Assembly: GCF_000934755.1 (NCBI RefSeq)
Contig: NZ_JYNP01000052.1
Span: 1-39,041, forward strand
Length of the DNA stretch: 39,041 nucleotides
From: Desulfonatronovibrio magnus
GTDB taxonomy: Bacteria > Desulfobacterota > Desulfovibrionia > Desulfovibrionales > Desulfonatronovibrionaceae
Reading direction: 5' to 3'
Part shown: piece after piece, positions 23,482 through 31,909 of the stretch
Layout: the number at the start of each line of letters is the position of its first letter
Numbering within the stretch: the first letter of the stretch is position 1
The notes under the pieces: generated by a model
What the model saw: only the letters and a program-made list of their open reading frames with translations
Database searches by the model: none
Told to the model about the DNA's origin: nothing
Position numbers and translations under genes: made by a program

Positions 23482-24180
23482 TTATTTTTCAGCCACATGC
23501 ACATACACAATCCCCGAACTTAATGGATAGTAAAATACCCGGGTGAATCCTGCCCTTTTCATCTCTAAGGCCAGCTCATCCTGATGTGGAAACCCCTTGA
23601 TGGTTTCAGCAAGATATGTGTAAGCACCTTTATCTCTTGAAATAAGGCGGCCTATCAACGGTAATACCCTGGTCAGATAAAAATTGTATGCTCCGCGCCA
23701 TATCTTTTGCTTGCCAGTACCAAATTCCAGAATACAGAGCCTTCCTCCGGGTTTGAGAACACGCAGTATTTCCCTGTAGGCTTCATGTCTTGGTTTAATA
23801 TTTCTGATCCCAAAAGCTATGGTCAAGCTTTCAACGCACTCATCAGGCAGAGGAAGCAATCTTCCATCTGCCTGAACAAGGCCGGACCTTGTGCGGGCAA
23901 AATCCGTCTTGGGGCGCCCGCGGACCAGCATAGGCAAGGTAAAGTCCAGGGCCAGAACCTTGGATTCGGGTTTTTTCCTGAGAATTTCCCGGGTAACATC
24001 AAGAGTTCCTGCAGCAAGATCAACAATCAGGCCGTTGGCTCCGCATCTGGCATGCCTGATCAGCCGTTTTCTCCAGTAAATATCCTGTCCAAAACTAAGA
24101 AAATGGTTCAAAAAGTCATACCAGTTCACAATGCCGGAAAAATATCCAGCCACCATCCTGCTGTGTTCAGACCGATTCAT
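23482..24180 (-). CDS. ubiE: Demethylmenaquinone methyltransferase (UbiE/MenG)
   Basis: 232 residues. The UbiE opening (YDFLNHFLSFGQDIYWRKRL) is followed by the S-adenosylmethionine motif LIVDLAAGTLDVT (about 52-64), LALDFTLPML, the conserved TIAFGIRNIKPRHEAYREIL, the LKPGGRLCILEFG motif and a C-terminal SSGIVYVHVAEK. It methylates demethylmenaquinone, the last step after mqnD and prenylation. Its ATG overlaps the stop of the 63-aa gene upstream (TAATG), indicating translational coupling. Confidence 0.9.
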   Translation of the reverse strand: MNRSEHSRMVAGYFSGIVNWYDFLNHFLSFGQDIYWRKRLIRHARCGANGLIVDLAAGTLDVTREILRKKPESKVLALDFTLPMLVRGRPKTDFARTRSGLVQADGRLLPLPDECVESLTIAFGIRNIKPRHEAYREILRVLKPGGRLCILEFGTGKQKIWRGAYNFYLTRVLPLIGRLISRDKGAYTYLAETIKGFPHQDELALEMKRAGFTRVFYYPLSSGIVYVHVAEK

Positions 24181-24371
24181 TAATCCGTGTCTCCATCTTC
24201 TGCAGTAACTTCCTGCTGGGATTGAATGTCTGCTTCAATGGTCTGCAACACCTCTTTATATATCTGAGAGAATAATTCATGGCAGTTGCTGGGGGAAATC
24301 CTGCCAACCTCAATAAACTTAACCACAATTTCCTTGGTGACCTGCAAGGCCTGTTTTTGAGCCTGATTCAT
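24180..24371 (-). CDS. Small coupled protein upstream of ubiE, function unknown
   Basis: 63 residues, amphipathic helix-rich: NQAQKQALQVTKEIVVKFIE, then GRISPSNCHELFSQIYKEVL with an acidic glutamine-rich end. No family assigned. Strong ribosome site AGGAGGCAGG before ATG. The stop overlaps the ubiE start (TAATG), so it is translated first and coupled. Such helical proteins are seen near Desulfovibrio-type ubiE genes, but I cannot name a role. Confidence 0.65.
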   Translation of the reverse strand: MNQAQKQALQVTKEIVVKFIEVGRISPSNCHELFSQIYKEVLQTIEADIQSQQEVTAEDGDTD

Positions 24372-24406
24372 CCTGCCTCCTGAATTACTCCATTTAATAC
24401 TGGAAA

Positions 24407-24455
24407 ACCGCCCGGTGGGGAAATGGCTTGACCTGACAAGACATTAACGGGCGGT
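24407..24455 (-). terminator. Hairpin downstream of the acidic-protein gene
   Basis: ACCGCCCG (24407-24414) and CGGGCGGT (24448-24455) form an 8-bp stem. The loop contains a nested near-palindrome CTTGACCTGACAAG. On the minus strand the stem is followed by TTTTCC, so it may end the transcript of the gene at 24530. It could equally be a leader structure for the ubiE pair. Confidence 0.45.
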
Positions 24456-24529
24456 AAACAGAGAAAACCTTGCAGCCCTCCCTGTTTAAGATTATTACTC
24501 TATCACCAAGATCAGATACAGTCGAGTAA

Positions 24530-26710
24530 CTATTTACCGGAACCTATCATGGCGGATATCTCGTCTCGTATAACCCTGGCAGCCGCCTGAGGTACCTGCT
24601 TGAGGATATACTCCTCCAGCTCCACTTTAAGCTGGGAAGCCAGATGCTTAAGCTCAGGCCTGGTTACTGCATCCTGAGTCAAACTTTCAAGCTTTTCCTC
24701 AACCTCAGGTTCAAGTTGAGCTTTTTTATCTCTAAGTTCACCTATATCCTGGCTTAGTACTGTGAGCTTTTCCTGCATCTTGCCCCAAAACTTTAGAGCA
24801 TTTTCCAGTTCACCGGCCAGAGCTTTTTTTTCAGTTTGCCAGGATTCTATCAGAGCGTTGATTTTATCCTCAACCACAGCGTTGACTTCTTCTTGCAGGG
24901 ACGATCCCTCAGGCTGTTTTTCTTCTAAGAGTACTTGCACATCATCCATTATTTCTTTTCTGAGATCCTCAGGATCAGGAATACTCAGTTCTGCAAATTT
25001 AGTTTCTAACTCGCCAATCCTGTCTGCCATCTCAAGGACGCTCTTTTTATCCAGCTCCGGGTCGGAATCTTCAAGAGCATCAGAACTTTCAGCATCATCC
25101 TGCTTAACTTCCTGGTCAATAAGTTCCTGAACTTTTTCCATAATCTCCGGCATTAACATGCTGGACAGCTTTCGCCCCATTTCAGGCAGAAAGTCAGGAT
25201 CCTCAAGCCTCTGGCTCAAGACATGGCGCACTTTATCCTCAAAGTCTTCAGGATACTCAAAATCAGCTTGTGTTGGGCTTACCTTTTCATCCACATGCGA
25301 TAAAATATCCTTTTTTAATTCAGCGCTGAGGTTTTCAGCGAATTCACTGATGAATTTCAGTTCCTGACCCTTTTCATCCACTGCTTCCAGAACTTTTTCC
25401 TTGAATCCTTCAATGGATTCCGGATCTATGCTCTCGGGTCCAGCCTGTTTATCATCTGTTTCAGCTGCAAGAGCGGCTTTGACATCCTCAGCTATTCTGG
25501 CACTCAATTCCGGTATAAAGCTTAGCTCCATACCCCTGGCCTCAACTGCATCAACTGCCTGAGCAGCTGATTCCTCAGGTGAAACATCAGGAGTGTCCGG
25601 GACTGCTTTCTCAAACCTGGCATCAAGATCCTGCTCTAATTCATTCTTAATCTCCTGAATTCGATTACTGAGGAACTCCCATTGGTGTCCTTTTTCTTCC
25701 AACACATCCATAACTCTCTCGGCAAAGCCGTCATCAGTATGGTCAAATCTTTCTTCTAATGCGTCCATTCTGCCTGACAGGGCCTGAATATGCTCATTAA
25801 AAGATTGAGAGTCTTCCGGGGAAACTTGTGGATCTGATTTATGAGAGGCTTCACCTGCATCTGAAGCCAATTCATGGTCTACCTGATCCACCTGCTTATC
25901 TGTCGGTTGATCTTCAGCTGGAGGCTCAAGAGATGAGGGGTCATCTTCCTGCAAGGTTTCAGAAGTATCAGCAGCAGGCATGACATCTTCATCCTGTAAA
26001 ACTTCCTCAGATTCAGGTTCAATATCTGGGGCAGATTCAGTTTCAGACTGGGGTTCGGATGAAATTTCAGATTCAGATTTCTGATCTTTTTCCAGGCTCT
26101 GCTCAGGTTCGGTGGCAGGTTCGGATTCTGACTCGGGCTCAGCACTCTGCCTGCCTTCGGAAACATCATCATCGTCATCGTCATCAATATCGGCGAGCAT
26201 CTGGTCAAGGTCAGGCATATCGTCATCATCGCCTTCTACTTCTGTATCCTGAGGCTCAACCTGCTGGTCTTGCTTATCATCATTTTCAGAAAGCAAATCA
26301 TCAAGGTCGGCAAAGTCATCATCCTGATCCGAAGAATCTGCGAGATCTTCTTGAGATGATTTATCAGACTCCTGGGCACCGTCAGAGTCAGAGTCTTCAT
26401 CTGAGTCATCAAGAAAATCTTTAAGAAAATCATCATCTGAAATATCATCTTCATGTTCGCTCTTTCCTGATGACGTACCAGGTTTTTCATCTTCGTCAAA
26501 AAGATCAGCAAAGTCATCGTCAGAGTCATCATCTGAGTTAAGGCTGTCAAAAAGATCATTCAGATCATCATCAAAATCGCTGTCCTGATCCGAATCGTCC
26601 TTTTGCTTTGCGCCCTTTTGTCCTGACGCAGGTACATTGCCTTCCTCAACCACCTCGGTCAAATCAATGATCTCATCATCTAAAATATCTTTTTCATTGT
26701 CTGAAGCCAT
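24530..26710 (-). CDS. Large acidic low-complexity protein with four ~42-residue helical repeats
   Basis: 726 residues. Residues 1-325 are extremely acidic (Asp, Glu, Ser, Gln), with several copies of a short motif of the form DDDFADLxDxL (65-70, 93-100, 131-140, 162-172). Residues 327-531 hold four degenerate repeats spaced 51-55 residues: 327-369, 378-418, 432-476 and 487-531. All fit a consensus F-x2-x-V-x-[DE]-A/V-[LV]-[DE]-[EQ]-[KR]-x-x-[EQ]-x-x-F-[IL]-P/S, then a helical arm EL...I...V. The C-terminal part is coiled-coil-like (LIESWQTEKKALAGELENAL). No family recognised. Start at ATG 26710 has AAGGTGG 4 nt upstream. There is no signal peptide. A scaffold or DNA/partner-mimic role is speculation. 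Confidence 0.6.
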   Translation of the reverse strand: MASDNEKDILDDEIIDLTEVVEEGNVPASGQKGAKQKDDSDQDSDFDDDLNDLFDSLNSDDDSDDDFADLFDEDEKPGTSSGKSEHEDDISDDDFLKDFLDDSDEDSDSDGAQESDKSSQEDLADSSDQDDDFADLDDLLSENDDKQDQQVEPQDTEVEGDDDDMPDLDQMLADIDDDDDDDVSEGRQSAEPESESEPATEPEQSLEKDQKSESEISSEPQSETESAPDIEPESEEVLQDEDVMPAADTSETLQEDDPSSLEPPAEDQPTDKQVDQVDHELASDAGEASHKSDPQVSPEDSQSFNEHIQALSGRMDALEERFDHTDDGFAERVMDVLEEKGHQWEFLSNRIQEIKNELEQDLDARFEKAVPDTPDVSPEESAAQAVDAVEARGMELSFIPELSARIAEDVKAALAAETDDKQAGPESIDPESIEGFKEKVLEAVDEKGQELKFISEFAENLSAELKKDILSHVDEKVSPTQADFEYPEDFEDKVRHVLSQRLEDPDFLPEMGRKLSSMLMPEIMEKVQELIDQEVKQDDAESSDALEDSDPELDKKSVLEMADRIGELETKFAELSIPDPEDLRKEIMDDVQVLLEEKQPEGSSLQEEVNAVVEDKINALIESWQTEKKALAGELENALKFWGKMQEKLTVLSQDIGELRDKKAQLEPEVEEKLESLTQDAVTRPELKHLASQLKVELEEYILKQVPQAAARVIRDEISAMIGSGK

Positions 26711-26960
26711 AATTACCACCTTGGTTCACTGATATTCTGAAACTGCATACTGCCACATTACAAAAAAAATATCACCGTTGTAAAGTGACTTGACTGTCAA
26801 AAACTGGTCAATTTAAAGCTGTTGATGGATTTTTGAGGCTGGAAGTGAGTTTTGTACCTGCGAACAAGTTTTTTCATCACCTCTACTATGGCAATGCTAA
26901 GGGCATTTATCAACGAGGTCAGTTTCTGAGGCGGGGTTCGGAGCAGGGAATTTAGAGGTA
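26711..26960. other. Gene-free stretch with a possible small-peptide remnant
   Basis: A minus-strand frame (about 26955 to 26811) reads LTSLINALSIAIVEVMKKLV then RRYKTHFQPQKSINSFK and has no convincing start except an internal ATG (MKKLVRRYK) with GAGGTG ahead. It looks protein-like but no family is recognised. Confidence 0.3.
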
Positions 26961-26967
26961 ATGACAA

Positions 26968-26996
26968 AAAAAGGGGAAGCTGAACTTCCCCTTTTA
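26968..26996 (-). terminator. Rho-independent terminator of the cytochrome gene
   Basis: On the minus strand AAAAGGGGAAG (26995-26985) pairs with CTTCCCCTTTT (26979-26969) around a 5-nt loop, followed by TTTGTC. It starts about 12 bp past the stop of the cytochrome. Confidence 0.75.
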
Positions 26997-27007
26997 TTCA
27001 CCTGAAA

Positions 27008-27481
27008 TTAATCATCTTTTGGATGACAATCCACGCATGCTGTAGGACCTGTAGGCTCACCAGCCTGACCAAGCTCACGATGACATCCAGTCATACACAT
27101 ATCATGATATGCTTTGTAAAAGTAACGGATATCCCTTCTGTCCCTTGGAGATTCGGCAACAGCCATGTCATGACAACCGGCGCTCATACAGCCGATAATC
27201 TTGTCATCTTCAGTTTTGGGATCCCCAAACTCATCATGGTGACAGTCACCGCAAGCAAAGGCAGCATGCACGCTGTGGGAGAAAGGCGAAGGCGCTTCCC
27301 TCATTTCACCATACTCCACTGGGGCGTACAGAAGCCAGTTGTCAGCAAATGTTCCGTGCTTGTAGGACATGTCCTGATCCAACTGCTCATGTTGAGTGGT
27401 CAATCCAGCGTAAAGGGTTGGCAGAACCAGAAAGCCCAGAAAAAAAGCAGCAATCACTCCTAAAATAACAGACTTCTTCAT
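27008..27481 (-). CDS. Exported tetrahaem cytochrome of the c3 type
   Basis: 157 residues with an N-terminal hydrophobic signal (VILGVIAAFFLGFLVLPTLY, then AGL) that could also stay as an anchor. Four haem motifs: CGDCH (CX2CH), CMSAGCH (CX4CH, as in class III cytochromes), CMTGCH (CX3CH, unusual) and CVDCH (CX2CH). Histidines outside the motifs (HEQ, KHG, FSHSVHAAF, AYHDM) can serve as sixth ligands. The four haem sites with short spacing fit a periplasmic c3-type electron carrier for hydrogenase, formate or membrane quinone complexes. A very strong ribosome site (AAGGAGGTG) precedes ATG. Partner unknown; it stands alone with its own promoter candidate and terminator. Confidence 0.8.
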   Translation of the reverse strand: MKKSVILGVIAAFFLGFLVLPTLYAGLTTQHEQLDQDMSYKHGTFADNWLLYAPVEYGEMREAPSPFSHSVHAAFACGDCHHDEFGDPKTEDDKIIGCMSAGCHDMAVAESPRDRRDIRYFYKAYHDMCMTGCHRELGQAGEPTGPTACVDCHPKDD

Positions 27482-27538
27482 CTTCTTTCACCTCCTTGAA
27501 AAAAATTGCTTGTAAAAAAAATAACAATCTGCTTTAGC

Positions 27539-27567
27539 AGATAAGACACATTATTCTACTCTGTCAA
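27539..27567 (-). promoter_or_regulatory. Candidate promoter of the cytochrome gene
   Basis: A perfect -35 TTGACA (27567-27562, minus strand) is followed after 17 bp by TTATCT (27544-27539), a weak -10. A short hairpin (TCTGC-TTTA-GCAGA) lies just inside the transcript start region. Confidence 0.35.
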
Positions 27568-27628
27568 GCATAGTAAAGGCATGGACAAAAAAATTATTCA
27601 TGAACTACTGTTTTTGATATTACAATTA

Positions 27629-27983
27629 AGCTTCTCACCCAGGCGGCCCGGGACCGAACGTGTGAGTAACTGTCTGAAAAGTGGAGCCTGCATCCTGCAG
27701 GCTATTTAATTCCAGGCGGCTGGAAGCCGCCTCCACCTTGAAGAATAGTCCCATATCTGGAAATTGGGACAGTCCCCCTCCGGGCTGTAAGCCTCCGGGC
27801 AGGAAGCTGTGCCAGGCGCAAAGCTCCCATCTTTGACGGAACTTTTCTGGCAAATGTACATCAATCATAAGCAAAAATCGTAAAAACTTGAAAACTGTAA
27901 CCATCTGATTTTGTTGGAAAAACGACTCCAGTTACTTAGAAGCTCCTCCCCCGGGTGGCCCGGGACCGAACTTGTGAGTAACT
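27629..27983 (+). repeat. Dispersed repeat R1, copy C (terminal hairpin at both ends)
   Basis: It opens with CTCACCCAGGCGGCCCGGGA and closes with a second terminal unit CCCCGGGTGGCCCGGGACCG...GTGAGTAACT. It contains AGCCTGC/GCAGGCT, GGCGGCT-GGA-AGCCGCC, the CTCCGGGCTGTAAGCC module and the TCCCATCTTTGACGGAACTTT segment. It fills most of the gene-free stretch 27482-28161. Confidence 0.8.
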
Positions 27984-27998
27984 AAAAAATTAGCCTCA

Positions 27999-28115
27999 AC
28001 ACGTTTGAGATTGCCGCGCTCGAAGACTCGCTCGCAATGACACCTGAGCTGTCAGGGATGTAGTTGCTGAAAACCTGTCACCCACGAGGGAACCTAAGCG
28101 ACCGAAGCAATCTTT
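27999..28115 (+). repeat. Dispersed repeat R3, copy 1
   Basis: It contains GATTGCCGCGCTCGAAGACT, CGCTCGCAATGACACCTGAG, CAGGGATGTAGTTGCT, and later GCGACCGAAGCAATC. The reverse complement occurs at 38213-38335. Confidence 0.75.
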
Positions 28116-28161
28116 ATGGTAAAAGCATAATGCTTTGAATTTATTACTAATTTGGTTGTAG

Positions 28162-29442
28162 TTACTTGTAAGCAGGGAATGTAACATTATTCACAGCCTC
28201 CAAGGTTTTCTCCCATTGTTCAGGGCCATGAGCAAATGAGTTAAAGGCGCACTCAAAACCTGAAGGTGCAAGATAAATACCCTGTTCTCTCATCTGATTG
28301 TAAAACGCTTTGAACAATTCCTGATCAGACTTTTTAGCATCATCAAAATTGGAAACAGGTCCCTCAGTAAAGAAAATTGTAAATATGGAGCCTGCCTGGT
28401 TCAAGCAGACCGGAACCCCTTTTTCAGCAAGGATGTCCCTTATGCCAGTGGCGAGCGCGGCAGTGTCTGTTCCCAGCTGATCATAATTTTCCTCTTTCAG
28501 ACGCTTTAAGGTATGGTAACCAGCGGTCATGGCCAGAGGGTTTCCGGAAAGAGTTCCTGCCTGATACACATCACCGCAGGGAGCAATGCGCTCCATGATT
28601 TCTTTCTTTCCGCCATAGGCTCCAACTGGCATGCCTCCTCCAATAATCTTACCGAGACAAGTCAAGTCGGGAGTAACGCCATAAACCCCCTGTGCCCCGG
28701 AAAACGAAAGTCGAAACCCGGTAATTACTTCATCAAAAACCAGAAGGGCACCATATTCCTGAGTAAGCGATCTCAAGCCCTGCAGAAAACCGTCTTCTGG
28801 AATTACCAGGCCCATATTACCTGCCGCAGGCTCCACAAAAACTGCTGCAATTTCATTGCCATGCTTCTCAAACAACTCTTTTGCGCCCTGCAGATCATTA
28901 TAGTCGGCCAGTAAAGTGTCCGCTACTACCTGCTCGGGTACTCCTGGTGTGCCTGGAATACATAAAGTCGCTGCGCCGGAACCTGCACTGGCCAGAAAGG
29001 GATCAACATGACCATGATAGCATCCTTTGAATTTCAAGACCTTGGAACGGCCCGTATACCCTCTGGCGAGCCTGAGGGCACTCATCGCAGCTTCAGTGCC
29101 TGAATTGACCATGCGCACCAGATCAACTCCGGGCAAAGCTTCTACAATAATCTCAGCAAGATCAATTTCCGGCCTGCATGGAGCACCAAAACTTGTTCCC
29201 TGGTCCAGAGCCTGGTGCAGGGCCTTGTTTACCTGAGGATGATTATGCCCCAGAAGCATAGGCCCCCACGACATTACATAATCAATCATCTCACGGCCTT
29301 CTTCAGAATAAATAAACGGCCCATCTGCCCGGGCGATAAACATGGGAGTGGCATCCACGCCGGCGCATGTGCGAACTGGACTGTTAACACCGCCAGGTAT
29401 AACTTTGCGGGCCTGTTCAAAAAGATCTTTGGAAATACTCAT
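28162..29442 (-). CDS. hemL: Glutamate-1-semialdehyde 2,1-aminomutase
   Basis: 426 residues, the usual length. PLP-fold features: [14 protein letters not shown] (115-128), KGCYHGH (139-145), the [10 protein letters not shown] segment (236-244) and the catalytic Lys265 in [13 protein letters not shown]. It converts glutamate semialdehyde to 5-aminolevulinate at the start of tetrapyrrole synthesis. It lies 53 bp after ahbB on the same strand with an AGGAG site, so haem precursor supply and the siroheme branch are in one operon. Confidence 0.92.
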   Translation of the reverse strand: MSISKDLFEQARKVIPGGVNSPVRTCAGVDATPMFIARADGPFIYSEEGREMIDYVMSWGPMLLGHNHPQVNKALHQALDQGTSFGAPCRPEIDLAEIIVEALPGVDLVRMVNSGTEAAMSALRLARGYTGRSKVLKFKGCYHGHVDPFLASAGSGAATLCIPGTPGVPEQVVADTLLADYNDLQGAKELFEKHGNEIAAVFVEPAAGNMGLVIPEDGFLQGLRSLTQEYGALLVFDEVITGFRLSFSGAQGVYGVTPDLTCLGKIIGGGMPVGAYGGKKEIMERIAPCGDVYQAGTLSGNPLAMTAGYHTLKRLKEENYDQLGTDTAALATGIRDILAEKGVPVCLNQAGSIFTIFFTEGPVSNFDDAKKSDQELFKAFYNQMREQGIYLAPSGFECAFNSFAHGPEQWEKTLEAVNNVTFPAYK

Positions 29443-29495
29443 ATCAACTCCTGTATTGTTCTATATGCTTTTGCTGGTTGTTGCAGCTATTTTGG

Positions 29496-29975
29496 CTAAA
29501 AATATTTCATTGATGTCTTTTTAAGTTCTTCTTCACTAAAAAGCATGGCGCACTGGCTGACTCCTGTCTCCTCCTGAAGTTCCCTGACCACCCTGGCACA
29601 GTCATTCTTTGAACGTCCATGAATCATGGTATAAAGATTATAAGGCCAGTCAAGGCAATTCTTTCTTTCATAACAATGAGTTATCTCTGGTCTTTTGGCC
29701 ATGATCTTTCCGGTTTTTTCCAGATCACTATCATCTTCAACATACCAGGCCACCATGGAGTTAAAACCATATCCAGCCTGCTGATGACGCAGGGTTGCGC
29801 CAAAGCGACGGATATATCCCCCTGTTTTGAGACGCTGAAGTAAATTCAGCACATCCTCTTCCTTAACCCCTGCCATGCGGGCAATGTCTGCATATGGCTC
29901 AAGCGAGTCAGGCAAATCAGCCTGTACTACTTTTAAAACCTTCTTTTCCTTATCACTGAACTGAATTGCTGTCAT
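29496..29975 (-). CDS. ahbB: Siroheme decarboxylase subunit, AhbB-like (Lrp/AsnC family)
   Basis: 159 residues. An N-terminal Lrp-type helix-turn-helix (MAGVKEEDVLNLLQRLKTGG, YIRRFGATLRH) is followed by an AsnC-type ligand domain. The pattern RRFGATLRHQQAGYGFNSMV, HCYERK...WPYNLYTMIHG and C-terminal KKTSMKYF is that of the beta subunit of siroheme decarboxylase, the enzyme (with AhbA) of the siroheme-to-haem route in sulfate reducers. The family has a regulator fold but catalyses decarboxylation. AhbA as the identity is possible; I favour AhbB from the CY...WPYNL and KKTSM motifs. The ribosome site is AAGGAAG, 5 nt upstream. Confidence 0.78.
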   Translation of the reverse strand: MTAIQFSDKEKKVLKVVQADLPDSLEPYADIARMAGVKEEDVLNLLQRLKTGGYIRRFGATLRHQQAGYGFNSMVAWYVEDDSDLEKTGKIMAKRPEITHCYERKNCLDWPYNLYTMIHGRSKNDCARVVRELQEETGVSQCAMLFSEEELKKTSMKYF

Positions 29976-29997
29976 TGGTCTTCCTTATAAGCGTTTA

Positions 29998-30120
29998 CCG
30001 GGGGCCTGGGACCTGTCCCGTGAGTAACTGCCTTGATAAGTAGAGCCTGCATCCTGCAGGCTATTAAAGTCCAGGCGTGTGGAATCCGCCTCCACATAAA
30101 GGGGAGAGTCCCTCCAGGCG
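29998..30120 (+). repeat. Dispersed repeat R1, copy E (partial)
   Basis: It carries the terminal GTGAGTAACTGCCTTGATAAG and the AGCCTGC-ATCCT-GCAGGCT hairpin, with a degraded second hairpin. A fragment GCGGGCTGTGCCCACAAC near 30370 is shared with 22213-22231 in reverse orientation. Confidence 0.7.
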
Positions 30121-30213
30121 AATAGTTTTAACATGCCTCAATAGGTCTAACTATCCATAGTGATTCACAGCCTAATTTGCAAGATACGATTTATTTCCAA
30201 AAATAAATGCTAA

Positions 30214-30227
30214 TTGATATAAGTCAA
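30214..30227. promoter_or_regulatory. FNR/CRP-family-like site between ahbB and the iron-sulfur gene
   Basis: TTGATATAAGTCAA has half-sites TTGAT and GTCAA 4 nt apart, the FNR-type geometry. It lies in the divergent spacer 29976-30611 and could control either gene. Only one imperfect site was found. Confidence 0.35.
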
Positions 30228-30397
30228 AGCTATATTGGCAAGAGTGCATAATATGCCCTCATTGAGCATGAAAAAGCAACTTCCTTATGCCGAAATCGGC
30301 CGGAAGGAGCTCATTTGATTCAACAATATGACCGCTGGTACTTCCAGCACCCTGAAATTAGTCTAATGCGGGCTGTGCCCACAACCCCAAAAAAAAT

Positions 30398-30600
30398 ATT
30401 TTAACCGCCTGTTGGAAGACTCACGCAAGACACAGAGGGCGCAAAGGAAGAAAGAAGTTTACTGTCTTTAACTTTGAGTTCTTCGCCTGCCCAGTTGAAT
30501 TGCTCGAAAAGCAAGCCCCAAGGGCATTCAACCCGGGCGCCTTTGCGGTTCAAATTTTCTTGATTTTTATGACAGGGTTTCAGGAGTAAGTTACTAAAGG
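30398..30600 (-). repeat. Dispersed repeat R4, copy 2 (opposite orientation)
   Basis: It contains AACCGCCTGTTGGAAGACTC, GGGCGCAAAGGAAGAAAGAA and, near its end, CCTGAAACCCTGTCATAA in reverse complement. It matches copy 1 with a 60-bp insertion-like segment. Confidence 0.7.
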
Positions 30601-30611
30601 AGAGTAAAGCC

Positions 30612-31400
30612 ATGATGAAAGCACAACGCGAAATAGTTAGAATTGATGAAGATCTTTGTGATGGTTGCGGACAATGCGTACCTGGATGTGAGGAAGGGGC
30701 AATAAAAATCATAAACGGCAAGGCCAGACTCATTGCGGACAATCTGTGCGACGGTTTGGGCGCATGCCTTGGCCAATGCCCCCAAAACGCAATCTCCATC
30801 ATTACCCGACCAGCTGATCCATTTGATCATGATGCAGTAGAGCAGCATCTGAGCTTAAATCAGAAAAGTATTCCGAAACAGCCAGGGACTGCCCCCGGAT
30901 TTCCCAACCTGGGCTGCGGATGTCCTGGGTCAGCAATGAAAACATTCAGCCCGGCCGGACAAAAAGCATCTCTTAGTTCAAATGATGAAGAAGATTCAGC
31001 TCTGAGTCACTGGCCTGTAAAAATCCGTCTCATTCCACCTCACGCGCCTTTTCTGAAAAATGCTGACCTTCTAATAGCAGCAGATTGCGCGTGCGCGGCT
31101 CTGCCCAGCCTCCATCAGCGCTTGCTTCCGGAAAAAGTAATCATGCTGGGCTGCCCCAAATTTGATGAAGTTCATGACTACATTAGGCGCTTCGTTGATA
31201 TTCTGAAGCAAAACCAGATAAAGAGCATTACAGTACTGTCCATGGAGGTACCTTGCTGCGCCGGTCTGGCTCATATTGTCAGGCAGGCCATTGCCACAGT
31301 CAGGCAGGATATTCCATTTGAGGAAATCAAAATTACCCGACAGGGAGTTACCTTTACTGAAAAACCTGCTGATCAGCTTTTTCAGCCATTATCCTTATGA
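30612..31400 (+). CDS. Two-cluster ferredoxin-domain iron-sulfur protein
   Basis: 262 residues. Two N-terminal [4Fe-4S] motifs: CDGCGQCVPGC (16-26) and CDGLGACLGQCP (45-56, where Leu replaces the usual second Cys of the motif, giving CX5CX3C). A CGCPG turn follows near 103. Then an alpha/beta domain holds cysteines ADCACAALPS, MLGCPKFDEVHDYIRR and MEVPCCAGL. This resembles the 'ferredoxin plus C-terminal cysteine domain' proteins found beside hybrid-cluster proteins and in sulfate reducers. The function is unknown. Ribosome site AAGGAGAG, 7 nt before ATG. The second cluster motif lacks one ligand at its usual place, so an atypical cluster or loss is possible. Confidence 0.65.
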   Translation: MMKAQREIVRIDEDLCDGCGQCVPGCEEGAIKIINGKARLIADNLCDGLGACLGQCPQNAISIITRPADPFDHDAVEQHLSLNQKSIPKQPGTAPGFPNLGCGCPGSAMKTFSPAGQKASLSSNDEEDSALSHWPVKIRLIPPHAPFLKNADLLIAADCACAALPSLHQRLLPEKVIMLGCPKFDEVHDYIRRFVDILKQNQIKSITVLSMEVPCCAGLAHIVRQAIATVRQDIPFEEIKITRQGVTFTEKPADQLFQPLSL

Positions 31401-31414
31401 TCAAGTTGCCAGGT

Positions 31415-31905
31415 TAAGGATTTCGTTCAGAAACCAATGCAGTATCAATCCTTTAGTACCTCGCGGGGACTGTTCTAATTCCCATATATGAGACTGCCCT
31501 TCAATGTGGAGGCGGCTTCCAGCCGCCTTTGCTTTAACAGCCTGAAAGTTGCTCACAGGTTCAGTCCCAGTCCGCCGGAGTGGAGCGCTTACAAGTAACT
31601 GGAATCGTTTTGCTAATAAAATCAAATGTTTACAGTTATCACATTTTGACGATTTTTGCTCATGATTGCTGCACATTTGCCAGAAAAGTTCCGTCAAAGA
31701 TGGGAGCTTTGCGCCTGGCAAAGGGACTGTCCCTCGCTGTGTAAATTTTTACATTAAGGCAAATTTCTTCCATGAACCAATGGAGTATCAGTCTTTTTTA
31801 TAGTACCTCGCGGGGACTGTCCCAATTTTCAGAAAAGTGACAGTATCCTAAAGTTACTCACAAGTTCGGTCCCGGGCCGCCCGGGTGAGGAGCTTACAAA
31901 GCATT
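31415..31905 (-). repeat. Dispersed repeat R1, copy D (two partial units, minus orientation)
   Basis: Two back-to-back partial copies: 31415-31586 and 31587-31905. They share the GGCGGCTTCCAGCCGCC hairpin, the TTCCGTCAAAGATGGGAGC segment, the inverted GGGACTGTCCC motifs and the closing GGTCCCGGGCCGCCCGGGTG. The gene-free stretch 31401-31909 is almost entirely this repeat. Confidence 0.75.
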
Positions 31906-31909
31906 AAAC

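Noticed and set aside
25879-26559. Methionine/leucine-rich frames in the acidic gene region
   Set aside because: Other-frame readings of GAT/GAA-rich codons in the acidic protein; an artefact of low complexity.
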